From Halodesulfovibrio aestuarii (GTDB lineage Bacteria > Desulfobacterota > Desulfovibrionia > Desulfovibrionales > Desulfovibrionaceae): 64,000 bases of DNA. A model generated the notes under the pieces. That model did no database searches and was not told where the DNA came from. It was given only the letters and a program-made list of their open reading frames with translations. Shown piece by piece: positions 41,892-50,414 of this stretch. The stretch is taken from NCBI RefSeq assembly GCF_050571805.1, contig NZ_CP192219.1; one strand, 5' to 3'. The position numbers and the translations under genes were made by a program. Every line of letters starts with the position of its first letter. Within the stretch, counting starts at the first letter, position 1.

Positions 41892-42722
41892 ATGAAAATC
41901 AGTCACAAATTTTTTGCACTTCTATTCATAGCAACGTTCTGTTTTTACACTCCTGCTTACGCCTCTGGTTTGGATGCTTTTGCAAACAAGTCTGGCACAA
42001 TTGCCATTGCAGGAGGCACAGCGCATATACCTGTTATGAAAGCCGCTGCAAAACGTATTATGATGAAGAACCCTGATATTCGCATTACCATCGCAGGTGG
42101 TGGTTCCGGTGTGGGTATCCAGAAAGTCGGCGAAGGGCTCGTCGATATTGGTAATGCAGGTCGCGCTACCAGTGAAAAAGAAAAAGCCAAATATAATCTC
42201 ACCTCCTTTCCATTTGCTATTGATGGTGTAGCCACCGTTCTTTCTGCTCAAAATCCTGTAAATGCGCTTACTACAAAGCAGATTCAGGATGTTTTTGCCG
42301 GAAAGATTACAAACTGGAAAGAATTAGGTGGTGCGGATGCCGCTATCCACATCTACACTCGTGATGAAGCAAGTGGAACCAGAAGCGTTTACTGGAAAAA
42401 GTTGCTTAAAAAGGGAAAAATTGTTGATTCCGCAAATGTTGTAGCATCTAATGGCGCGATGAAAGTAGCTATCGCTCAGGATCCTGACGGAATCGGCTTT
42501 ATTGGCATCGGTACACTGGATAGTACTGTAAAAGCCCCTACTCTGGATGGCGTTAGTGTATCACAGGAAACAGCTAAGAATGGTACATACAAAATCGTTC
42601 GTAAGCTCTACATGAATACGAACGGTACACCTTCCGGTATTGTAAAATCATTTATTGACTATATTCTTTCAAATGAATGCACGGATATTATCGTTTCCAG
42701 TGGATATTTACCATTAGACTAG
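41892..42722 (+). CDS. pstS: Phosphate-binding periplasmic protein
   Basis: Solute-binding protein of the high-affinity phosphate ABC transporter. The signal peptide (FFALLFIATFCFYTPAYAS) is followed by GGGSGVGIQKVGEGLVDIGN, and the ligand loop is YTRDEASGTRSVYWKKL. It has 276 residues. The start at 41892 has an AAGG site; the frame is open 9 codons upstream. It is followed by pstC, pstA and pstB in one transcript. Phosphate is the likely ligand because of the T-R-x-x-x-S-G-T-R loop; a phosphate operator (Pho box) was not recognised upstream. Confidence 0.9.
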   Translation: MKISHKFFALLFIATFCFYTPAYASGLDAFANKSGTIAIAGGTAHIPVMKAAAKRIMMKNPDIRITIAGGGSGVGIQKVGEGLVDIGNAGRATSEKEKAKYNLTSFPFAIDGVATVLSAQNPVNALTTKQIQDVFAGKITNWKELGGADAAIHIYTRDEASGTRSVYWKKLLKKGKIVDSANVVASNGAMKVAIAQDPDGIGFIGIGTLDSTVKAPTLDGVSVSQETAKNGTYKIVRKLYMNTNGTPSGIVKSFIDYILSNECTDIIVSSGYLPLD

Positions 42723-42731
42723 GGACGTGCC

Positions 42732-43598
42732 TTGCATAACGTCAGAACAAGTCGTTTAATAACTAGCGTTCTTTTTGTAGCAACCACTGCCTCTTGTATT
42801 GCAGTGGTTGCTATTTTCTGTTTCCTTCTCTACTTTTCCTTCCCTCTTTTTTCATTAACTAAACTACAGCATGTTTTTGCATGGTCATGGCAACCGTTTG
42901 AAGGTAATTTCGGCATATTGCCTATGGTTATGGGGAGTCTCCTGTTGTCGCTATTCGCCTTAGCGTTGAGCTATCCCCTAAGCTTAGGCCTCTGTTGCTA
43001 TATTCACGGTTCCAGCCATTCTACACTGCGTAAGGCTATGCTGGTACTGGTGCAGTTTATGACGAGCATTCCGACGGTCATTTATGGTTTTGTCGCAGTG
43101 TTCTTGCTGGTGCCGTTTTTGCGTTCTTTTTTCCAACATGGCACAGGATTTTCCATACTCGCGGCTGGACTCATTTTGAGTCTGCTCATTTTACCGACTA
43201 TCGTACTCATTTTGCATAGCCAGTTTTCACAGATTGAACCAAAAATTCGTCTGACAGCTAAAGCGTTAGGCATGTCAGAAGCTCAAAAATTTATATACAT
43301 TGTGTTTCCGAATGCAAAGACAAGTTTACTGACAGCAGCTGTTCTCGGGTTTGGCCGAGCCGTTGGAGATACTCTTATTCCACTGATGCTTGCAGGGAAT
43401 GCAGTAAGCCAGCCGGAATCTATTCTGGACTCTATCCGGACTCTAACGTCGCACATTGCTCTTGTCGTGGCGACGGATAGTCAGAGTGATGCGTACCTGT
43501 CGCTTTTCGCATGTGGTATGGTGCTGTTTTCTTCTACGGTAGCTGTTAATATCGCGCTTCGATGGATCGCTGGTAAATCTGAGGAAGGAAAGGCATGA
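42732..43598 (+). CDS. pstC: Phosphate ABC transporter permease PstC
   Basis: Membrane channel half of the phosphate importer. The 288-residue protein shows six hydrophobic segments, such as VLFVATTASCIAVVAIFCFL and LLLSLFALALSYPLSLGLC, and the ABC permease loop AKALGMSEAQKFIYIVFPNA before the last pair. A TTG codon at 42732 is the likely start, 6 bases after an AGGGA site; no ATG fits. It overlaps pstA by four bases. Confidence 0.9.
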   Translation: MHNVRTSRLITSVLFVATTASCIAVVAIFCFLLYFSFPLFSLTKLQHVFAWSWQPFEGNFGILPMVMGSLLLSLFALALSYPLSLGLCCYIHGSSHSTLRKAMLVLVQFMTSIPTVIYGFVAVFLLVPFLRSFFQHGTGFSILAAGLILSLLILPTIVLILHSQFSQIEPKIRLTAKALGMSEAQKFIYIVFPNAKTSLLTAAVLGFGRAVGDTLIPLMLAGNAVSQPESILDSIRTLTSHIALVVATDSQSDAYLSLFACGMVLFSSTVAVNIALRWIAGKSEEGKA

Positions 43599-44467
43599 GT
43601 AAGGTAAAAGAGCTTCTACTCTGCATAGTTACGTATACAGCTCCCATTATGACTGTTGGCGCTATCGTGCTTTTACTGGGATTTTTGTGTATCAAGGGCA
43701 TCCCTGCACTTTCCTTATCTCTTCTTTTTGGCGATTCCTCTCCTGTAGATGTACTTTTTCATGGAATGCCTGTGTTTGATGGAATATGGCCGGCATGCGT
43801 AGGGACGTTATATCTCGTATTGTTATCATGCAGCATGTCCATTCCTATTGGGATAATGACAGGTATCTATCTGGCAGAATTTGCACCGGAAAATTTCAAG
43901 CGCCCTGTCACTTTTTTAACAGATTTGCTTGCCGGTATTCCATCAATTATTATGGGGCTTTTTGGTTTTGCACTTATCCTGCTTGCGCGGAACACTTTTT
44001 TCCCACACGCTGTTACCGGACTTTGGCTTTCAGCCTTATGTATTGCGGTACTTGTGCTGCCTTATTGTATTAATACTACAGTCATTGCCCTTTCCAGCTT
44101 GCCTGAGGAATTAAAGCTGACGGGCCCCTCTTTAGGGTTTAGCCCTGTACAAAGTACCTTTTACATACGCATTCCGTTAGCCCTGCGCGGCATTATGAGT
44201 GGTATTATTTTATCTATAGGTCGAGCGTCAGAAGATACTGCGGTTATTTTGCTCACCGGCGTCGTTGCAAATGCTGGGGTACCTCGAAACCTTTTTGATA
44301 AATATGAAGCATTGCCGTTTAAAGTGTACTACCTTGCTGCACAATTTCAGAGTCAGGCAGAGCTTACCCAAGGATTTGGAACAGCGTTAATTTTACTTTT
44401 ACAAACAACGTGTCTCTTTTTAGTTGCTCACTATTTAAGACGAACAATGGAACGAAAATGGTTCTAA
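43595..44467 (+). CDS. pstA: Phosphate ABC transporter permease PstA
   Basis: Second channel half, 290 residues with six membrane segments, for instance PIMTVGAIVLLLGFLCI and IPSIIMGLFGFALILLAR. The coupling loop is GPSLGFSPVQSTFYIRIPLA, and SIGRASEDTAVILLTGVVAN is the PstA-type C-terminal part. It overlaps pstC by 4 bases and pstB by 10 bases. Confidence 0.9.
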   Translation: MSKVKELLLCIVTYTAPIMTVGAIVLLLGFLCIKGIPALSLSLLFGDSSPVDVLFHGMPVFDGIWPACVGTLYLVLLSCSMSIPIGIMTGIYLAEFAPENFKRPVTFLTDLLAGIPSIIMGLFGFALILLARNTFFPHAVTGLWLSALCIAVLVLPYCINTTVIALSSLPEELKLTGPSLGFSPVQSTFYIRIPLALRGIMSGIILSIGRASEDTAVILLTGVVANAGVPRNLFDKYEALPFKVYYLAAQFQSQAELTQGFGTALILLLQTTCLFLVAHYLRRTMERKWF

Positions 44468-45231
44468 CAGAAACTTTACCTCCTGCTATCCAAACAGAAG
44501 ACGTAACCATTTCTTTTAACGGGCTGCCTATTGTTAAAAATCTGTCCGTTTCATTTCCTAAAAACAAACTCTCAGTTCTTATTGGACGTTCCGGTTCTGG
44601 AAAGACAACCTTGTTGCGCAGCTTCAACCGATTGAATGAGTGTCTTGAAGGAAGCAGCACTACAGGGAGAATCCTTGTTACGTTGAATAATTCTCAGCAT
44701 GACATTTATTCCGGCACAATTTCTTGTGAGGAACTCCGGCGTCGTGTGGGTATGGTTTTTCAAACCCCAAACGTTCTGCCAAATTCTATACGGAACAATC
44801 TTATTATTCCGTTAAAGCTTGCGCTGCACATTCACGGTAGCGAAGCTGAAGCCCGTATGGAGCATGCGTTAAAACAAGCAGCTTTGTGGCGGGAGGTAAA
44901 AGACAGATTAAACAGACCTGCTACGCATCTTTCTGGAGGACAACAGCAACGCTTATGTATAGCCCGAGCTCTGGTGTTGCAGCCGGAAATCCTTTTATTA
45001 GACGAACCAAGTGCTTCCTTGGATTTTCATGCGACACGAACCATAGAAGAGTTGCTAGGCTCCCTTTCTTCAGATTACACGACCATTGTTGTTTCCCATA
45101 GTCTGGCGCAGGCGCAGCGCCTTGCTGATAGCCTTTATGTACTTTCTTCTGGTGAATTGGTTCAAACGCTTTCTAAAGAAGAAGTTCGAGATAGTGCTGT
45201 TATGCAGCAGACTATAGAAAACATACTGTAA
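44458..45231 (+). CDS. pstB: Phosphate ABC transporter ATP-binding protein PstB
   Basis: ATPase of the phosphate importer. Walker A is LIGRSGSGKTTLLRSFNRL, the signature is HLSGGQQQRLCIARALV, and Walker B is EILLLDEPSASLDF; SFNRLNEC after Walker A is typical of PstB. It has 257 residues from an ATG at 44458 within the pstA end. No phoU gene follows, unlike most pst operons. The linked regulators downstream are not PhoB/PhoR-like. Confidence 0.9.
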   Translation: MVLTETLPPAIQTEDVTISFNGLPIVKNLSVSFPKNKLSVLIGRSGSGKTTLLRSFNRLNECLEGSSTTGRILVTLNNSQHDIYSGTISCEELRRRVGMVFQTPNVLPNSIRNNLIIPLKLALHIHGSEAEARMEHALKQAALWREVKDRLNRPATHLSGGQQQRLCIARALVLQPEILLLDEPSASLDFHATRTIEELLGSLSSDYTTIVVSHSLAQAQRLADSLYVLSSGELVQTLSKEEVRDSAVMQQTIENIL

Positions 45232-45490
45232 ACATTGAGTGTTTCACTTCTTTATAGAGTCTAGTGGCTAGTGAACGTTCTATCTGTGAGTATATGTCTT
45301 GCGTATTCTAACAACATTGTAATCAAATTTTTTGTGCCATACGGATAGGATTCGTGTATAGCCGACAACAGCATCCTTCCCTTTTTGTTTACAAAAAAAA
45401 CATAGGGAAAGCACATATAGTAGCCGACAGGTGTATGTGCTTATCGTGTATACGATGTGTGAATGAAGCTATAAAACAGGGAAATATTGT

Positions 45491-46186
45491 ATGACCAGCA
45501 ATGCCACTAAACTCCTTTTAGTTGAGGATCAGGAAACAGCAGCTACCTATATTGCCAAGGGACTAAGAGAAGAAGGATTTGTTGTAGATGTTGCTTACAA
45601 CGGTCCTGACGGTTTGCACTACTTACTGACAGAAGAATATTCATTGGCAATTCTTGATATCATGTTGCCGGGCATTGATGGGTTGACCATTCTTGAAACA
45701 GCAAAAAAGGCTGACAGAACCCCTGCTGTACTGTTCCTTACTGCCCGCGACGGTGTTGAAGATAGAGTGCGCGGATTAGAACTCGGCGCAGATGATTATC
45801 TTGTGAAACCATTTGCCTTTGCAGAACTGCTGGCGCGAATCAGGGCCTTATTACGGCGCTGCTCCCCTATTATTAGCGCTGAGACAGATTTAACCGTAGG
45901 CGATTTAACGCTCAACCTCTTAACGCATCAAGCTACAAGAGCTGACAAAGTTATTGACCTCACGCCTAAAGAGTTCGCCCTGCTCCAACTTTTTATGCGT
46001 CGGAAAGGCGAAGTACTCACCCGCACAGTGCTTGCTGAACAGCTATGGGGTATTAATTTTGACTGTGATACGAACGTCGTTGATGTAGCTGTAAGCAGAT
46101 TACGTATTAAAATAGATGCTGACGCAACGCATAAGCTTATTCATACACAGCGGGGAGTCGGATATGTTCTCAAAGCCGAAGAATAA
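45491..46186 (+). CDS. OmpR/CusR-family response regulator
   Basis: DNA-binding response regulator of 231 residues. The receiver has the acidic pair in LLVEDQETA, the phosphorylated Asp in AILDIMLPGIDG, and the Lys in DYLVKPFAFAELLARIRALL. The winged helix from about 130 ends RLRIKIDADATHKLIHTQRG. The GLELGADDYLVKPF...RIRALLRR form resembles metal-response CusR/CopR regulators. It is 23 bp overlapped with the kinase gene. A 259-bp spacer separates it from pstB, so it need not regulate phosphate. Confidence 0.9.
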   Translation: MTSNATKLLLVEDQETAATYIAKGLREEGFVVDVAYNGPDGLHYLLTEEYSLAILDIMLPGIDGLTILETAKKADRTPAVLFLTARDGVEDRVRGLELGADDYLVKPFAFAELLARIRALLRRCSPIISAETDLTVGDLTLNLLTHQATRADKVIDLTPKEFALLQLFMRRKGEVLTRTVLAEQLWGINFDCDTNVVDVAVSRLRIKIDADATHKLIHTQRGVGYVLKAEE

Positions 46187-47570
46187 ATTTGGCGTATTAC
46201 GCACATGCTCCTTACAAGCACGTCTCGCTGTGGCATTTGCAGTTATAACAACACTTATTGTTTGTGCGACGTCATTTTCGATCTATTCTGGTCTAAAGAC
46301 TCAGCTTCGAACGGAAGATAAACAGGAATTTATTGAAGCTGCAACGTTTATCCGTGATGCAGTTGAGACCCTTTCTATTACTACCGATTCTAAAAGCTGG
46401 CAGCTTATATGGGAATATGCTGTTAATGCACATGGCCGGTTGGGTGTACGCGTCTTTTCTACGAATAACGAGCTATATCTCTCCACGCCCAATATGAATA
46501 TCCCTTCAGAAGTTTTTTCACTTTCAAACCCTCCTAAGTATGGGGTCTGGACTGATCCTAAGTCTAATATTGAATACCGAACCACTTCTTTTTTAATAAG
46601 CACAGCACCGGGACAGACATGGCGGGTTGATGCTTCTTATGACTTGAGTCCCACAAGTGAATTACTAAGCACGTATCGATGGAATCTTATGATTTTGCTT
46701 CTTGCCGGAATCTTGCTTTCCGTTGCCATAAGTTGGTTTGTCAGCGGGTATGGCCTGCGTCCATTACGGCATGTGACAACATCCATACAAGGAATTTCTT
46801 CGGAGCATCTCTCTGAACGCATTGGCGAACAACCTTGGCCTGAAGAGCTTGCAGGGCTCGCGAAGTCTTTTGATGCCATGCTTGAACGTCTGGAAGAGGC
46901 CTTTACGGAACTAAGTCAGTTTTCAGCGGATATCGCCCATGAAATGCGCACTCCAGTAAATAACATGCTTTCAGCTGCCAGTGTCATGCTTAACAGGAAC
47001 AGAGATGTTGCAGAGTATAAACAGACTCTTGAGACAATCGAATTAGAAGCAACACACCTTTCCAGACTTATTGAAAACATGCTTTTTCTTACAAGAACTG
47101 AGCATATGCAGGCTCCTTTGAGCATTGAAGAATGCTCAATTCAGGAAGAATTTCAATTTCAGTATGCCTTATTGGAAGCCCTTGCAGAAGAAAAGCAGGT
47201 TGAGCTTAGGTTGCAAGGAGAAGGCGTTGTGACTGCAAACAAAGACTTATTGAGACGGGCACTGCTTAACCTAGTAGGAAATGCTTTACGATTTACTCCT
47301 ACGGGCGGGCTTATACAGCTAGCTTCTGAGCATCTGGATGGCTTTGTGAAAATTACAGTATCCGATACCGGCTCTGGAATTGAAGCGCACCACCTCCCGC
47401 ATATTTTTACGCGGTTTTACCGTGCTGACATAGCCCGTGCAGATCGTTCAAATACGGGGCTTGGTCTTGCCTTTGTGCAGACCATCATGGCAGCGCATGG
47501 AGGGAGTGTTTCTGTGGATACAGAGGTTGGGAAAGGGACCACGTTTACCCTGCTGTTTCCTGATAACTAA
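46164..47570 (+). CDS. CusS-like HAMP sensor histidine kinase
   Basis: Membrane sensor kinase of 468 residues. Two hydrophobic segments, VAFAVITTLIVCATSFSIY and LMILLLAGILLSVAISWFV, flank a periplasmic domain of about 130 residues. HAMP, then the phosphorylated His in DIAHEMRTPVNNML, then ATPase boxes NLVGNALRFTP, DTGSGIEAHHLP and NTGLGLAFVQTIMAAHGG. This is close to heavy-metal sensor kinases. The ATG at 46164 follows a GGGGAG site and overlaps the regulator by 23 bp. The signal is unknown. Confidence 0.9.
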   Translation: MFSKPKNKFGVLRTCSLQARLAVAFAVITTLIVCATSFSIYSGLKTQLRTEDKQEFIEAATFIRDAVETLSITTDSKSWQLIWEYAVNAHGRLGVRVFSTNNELYLSTPNMNIPSEVFSLSNPPKYGVWTDPKSNIEYRTTSFLISTAPGQTWRVDASYDLSPTSELLSTYRWNLMILLLAGILLSVAISWFVSGYGLRPLRHVTTSIQGISSEHLSERIGEQPWPEELAGLAKSFDAMLERLEEAFTELSQFSADIAHEMRTPVNNMLSAASVMLNRNRDVAEYKQTLETIELEATHLSRLIENMLFLTRTEHMQAPLSIEECSIQEEFQFQYALLEALAEEKQVELRLQGEGVVTANKDLLRRALLNLVGNALRFTPTGGLIQLASEHLDGFVKITVSDTGSGIEAHHLPHIFTRFYRADIARADRSNTGLGLAFVQTIMAAHGGSVSVDTEVGKGTTFTLLFPDN

Positions 47571-47708
47571 CAAGACTGTAACGTTTCTGTTTGAGATTTG
47601 TGGAGTGCTTTTTTGTAAGGTGTTTCCATTGCATAAGCTGACTTGTTGAAAGGACCTTTTAGGTGCGTAACAGCGTCAGCTTTAGTTAAAAAGCTATGGA
47701 GAAACGTA

Positions 47709-48080
47709 ATGAAAATAGCCTCCCAACTTTTAATAGTTGCTGTCTTTTGGGGTCTCAGCATAAGCGTTGTGTCGACTGCTTTTGCCAATGATAATGCTAA
47801 GTGGCCAGTAATAAACGGTCAGGTCGTTGCTGTTGATACTGAGCAATCTGTCGTTATTGTCAAAAATGATGCGGAACAACAGATGACATTTCAGGTGGTA
47901 CCGACTTCTGAAATTACAATAAAAAGCAAGGGACTATTGAAATTCAATCGTAATGCAACCTTGAAAGATCTTACCGCTGGACAACGGGTTTTAGTAACAT
48001 ACTATGGTTCAGGCGAACTGAAGGTTGCTAGAGACATAAAGAGTTTTTTCGGCGAAAGGGCCGTGAATACTTCCCCTTAA
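47709..48080 (+). CDS. Small exported OB-like protein
   Basis: Protein of 123 residues with a clear signal peptide (LLIVAVFWGLSISVVSTAFA) and a small beta domain: WPVINGQVVAVDTEQSVVIV, then VLVTYYGSGELKVARDI. The pattern fits small OB-fold proteins of the DUF5666-like kind, without catalytic residues. A GGAG ribosome site precedes the ATG at 47709. It follows the CusR/CusS-like pair by 138 bp, so it may be a target gene or act with the sensor; this is inference. A terminator follows. Confidence 0.7.
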   Translation: MKIASQLLIVAVFWGLSISVVSTAFANDNAKWPVINGQVVAVDTEQSVVIVKNDAEQQMTFQVVPTSEITIKSKGLLKFNRNATLKDLTAGQRVLVTYYGSGELKVARDIKSFFGERAVNTSP

Positions 48081-48136
48081 TGGTAGTACTCATGGCTCGA
48101 GCAAAGTTAGCATCTCATAGAAAATAAATGGTATTC

Positions 48137-48170
48137 AAAAAAGCCAGCAGGTATTCCTGCTGGTTTTTTT
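48137..48170 (+). terminator. Terminator after the small exported protein
   Basis: A-run, GCCAGCAGG, TATT loop, CCTGCTGGT and a T8 run. Confidence 0.93.
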
Positions 48171-48338
48171 TGCTCCCTCTGCTTGGCTGACAACTTTGTC
48201 ATGTTTCTGTTTGTTCTTTGATATGTGCCAATCGGTATATGTTCTTTTTATATGTGCTTATAGCAATAAGCCTGCGTACAATCCTATTGCGATATAACCG
48301 TTATGCAGGAACACCATTTTTTTGTTGGATAATCCCGA

Positions 48339-49967
48339 ATGAGTATGCAAAAAATCTGTACATTTTTTGAAGAAAAGCTGTGCCATAAGTATGTCCCTTT
48401 ATTTTTACTTGGACTGCTGATTGTAATTACGACAACTGCGTATTTAAATCAGCTTGATCCGGAGATAATGGAAGGACGTAACTTTATTACTGCAAGTGAA
48501 ATTATTAAAACTGGGAACTGGGTTGTGCCAAGCCTTTTTGGAGAGCTGCGCATTGCTAAACCACCACTACCGACATGGATGACTTCGGCTGTAATGATGT
48601 TAGCAGGGACTGATACAAATCTGGTTGTAAACAGAATCCCTTCAGCTTTTGCCGGATTATTTTTGTCGCTGGCTTTTTTTGGTCTTACAAAATCTTTGAC
48701 GAGGTCAACACGTATTTCCGTGATAAGCACAGCCGTGCTCGGAACCAGTTACCTATACATATTTATGGTACGTAGAGGCACGTGGGATATACACGCTATT
48801 GCCTATATGACAGCGATGATATGGGCGCTTGATGTGTTGCTCAAATCCAAAAAGTTTCGCCCTTGGGTGTGCTTGTCTGCAGGTCTATTCTTTGGTCTAT
48901 CGTTTCTTAGTAAGGGACCGGTAGCTTTTTATGCCCTTCTGTTACCATTTCTTTTTTCAGAAATAGTCGTAAATGGCGCAAAAAAAATGACCAGCCAGTG
49001 GAAAAAGCTTCTGTTGGTTGGGGCATTGGGGCTGCTTATCTCCGTCAGCTGGTACGTTGTTATTATGATAATGCACCCGGAGGCAATGGCCGCAATGTTT
49101 TCTAAGGAAACAGCAGCATGGGCTGGGCGACATGTCCGGGGGTGGTGGTATTATCTGCCGCAGGTTCCTGCAATGCTGGGGCTTTGGGCCATCCCTGCCG
49201 CACTTGTCTGTATTCCGCAATATGCGCGTTCGCGTTTACAAGATACTATTCCATATAAGCAATTGCTACTTTGGACTGTGGGAATAGTTGTCCTTCTTTC
49301 AATTATTCCCGAAAAGAAAGTTCGCTATCTGCTTCCGGTCATTGTTCCGTTATCTATACTTGTCGGTGGGTATCTGGATTACTGTTTAAAACAAGGATTT
49401 TCTTTTTACGGAACGAAACGCGGATTCCAGCTGTATGCTGTCTTAGGTGTTATAATCCTTCTGGCAATCGTTGGTGTCATGTGGATTGCTGGAGAAATTT
49501 CCTCAACGCCTTTTTATACTGATCCATGGCAAGTCTTTGCGGCGTTATGCAGCCTACTGCTTGCAGCACTGCTTTGGACTACTGCTATGTACCATAAGCC
49601 CCAATTACTTCTCGGATGTTTGTTCAGCACAATGGCACTCTTACTGGTAACAATTCCGCCGCACATAAAAACCTTAATGCCCAACAGAGGCGCTCTTCCC
49701 ATTCAGACTATTCGTAGTTTTGTAGGGAATGTTGAAGAGCAGGTGCATTCGCTCGCTTCATTAAAATTGCAGACCCAGTGGATCTTAGGCAAGCCGGCAA
49801 TACGTATTGCAAAAGAGGATCTGATGACCCTTTCGCCGGGGGAACATATTGTTATCGCTTCATATCCAACTGATTTTCCTAATAATATTGTGGTAGAAAA
49901 AGAGTACCTTGCCAGATATGTTAAGCATAACCCATTGCTTATATATCGAGTCAATGTACAGAACTAG
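48339..49967 (+). CDS. ArnT-like (GT39/GT83) lipid-linked sugar transferase
   Basis: Integral membrane glycosyltransferase of 542 residues with about 11 hydrophobic segments. The N-terminal loop NQLDPEIMEGRNFITASEI contains the acidic residue region used by ArnT and PMT enzymes, and RIAKPPLPTW is a conserved ArnT motif. KGPVAFYALLLPFLFSEIV lies in a mid membrane segment. Such enzymes transfer a sugar, for example 4-amino-4-deoxyarabinose, from undecaprenyl phosphate to lipid A. The donor and acceptor cannot be identified, and no arnB-type gene is near. A terminator follows at once. Confidence 0.85.
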   Translation: MSMQKICTFFEEKLCHKYVPLFLLGLLIVITTTAYLNQLDPEIMEGRNFITASEIIKTGNWVVPSLFGELRIAKPPLPTWMTSAVMMLAGTDTNLVVNRIPSAFAGLFLSLAFFGLTKSLTRSTRISVISTAVLGTSYLYIFMVRRGTWDIHAIAYMTAMIWALDVLLKSKKFRPWVCLSAGLFFGLSFLSKGPVAFYALLLPFLFSEIVVNGAKKMTSQWKKLLLVGALGLLISVSWYVVIMIMHPEAMAAMFSKETAAWAGRHVRGWWYYLPQVPAMLGLWAIPAALVCIPQYARSRLQDTIPYKQLLLWTVGIVVLLSIIPEKKVRYLLPVIVPLSILVGGYLDYCLKQGFSFYGTKRGFQLYAVLGVIILLAIVGVMWIAGEISSTPFYTDPWQVFAALCSLLLAALLWTTAMYHKPQLLLGCLFSTMALLLVTIPPHIKTLMPNRGALPIQTIRSFVGNVEEQVHSLASLKLQTQWILGKPAIRIAKEDLMTLSPGEHIVIASYPTDFPNNIVVEKEYLARYVKHNPLLIYRVNVQN

Positions 49968-49982
49968 TTGGATGAACGTGGT

Positions 49983-50017
49983 AAAGCTCTCACAGCATAT
50001 TGTGAGAGCTTTTTTTA
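49983..50017 (+). terminator. Terminator after the ArnT-like gene
   Basis: AAAGCTCTCACA, six-base spacer, TGTGAGAGCTTT and a T-run. Confidence 0.92.
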
Positions 50018-50253
50018 TGTTTTAAGCGCATACAAGCTTGGTGCGCCCCTTTTTTCCTTCTAGCTTCAAAGACAAAGAAAACACAAATATAATGCAACAA
50101 ATAGTAACAAAATACTGCACACCTATCGTATCTATCAAGAACAGTGACGTGCTTTTTCACCCCACCCAATAGGTATAAAGTGGCTGTTCAGCCTATTTCA
50201 GGTTAATATTCACTCTGGTCTATTGTTATTGATGATTGATCTTTCTTCATGAA

Positions 50254-50289
50254 CCAATTACGAATGCCATTTTCGTCCATTGTAATTGG
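50254..50289. promoter_or_regulatory. Extended inverted repeat upstream of the DUF748 gene
   Basis: CCAATTAC-g-AATG pairs with CATT-GTAATTGG, giving 12 pairs with one bulge around a 10-base loop. It lies about 90 bp before the start of the giant envelope gene. It may be an operator or an mRNA leader hairpin. The rest of the 49968-50376 spacer shows only the terminator and AT-rich sequence. Confidence 0.35.
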
Positions 50290-50303
50290 AACTGGGCGTA
50301 ACT

Positions 50304-50414
50304 ATGAAGAAAAACCTCTTGGCTCTTCTTTTTGGTTTCTTCACGGTGAATCCTGCATTTGTATTAAGAGGCTACAATGAATTTGAAATTTTTCTTTGCC
50401 ACGAAAGCGCGTAA
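50304..50414 (+). CDS. Possible 36-codon leader ORF with signal-like sequence
   Basis: ATG at 50304 opens MKKNLLALLFGFFTVNPAFV, a short hydrophobic stretch behind two lysines, and ends at 50414 after overlapping the start of the DUF748 gene. There is no strong ribosome site. It could be a translated leader peptide, a remnant of an exported protein or chance. Confidence 0.25.
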   Translation: MKKNLLALLFGFFTVNPAFVLRGYNEFEIFLCHESA

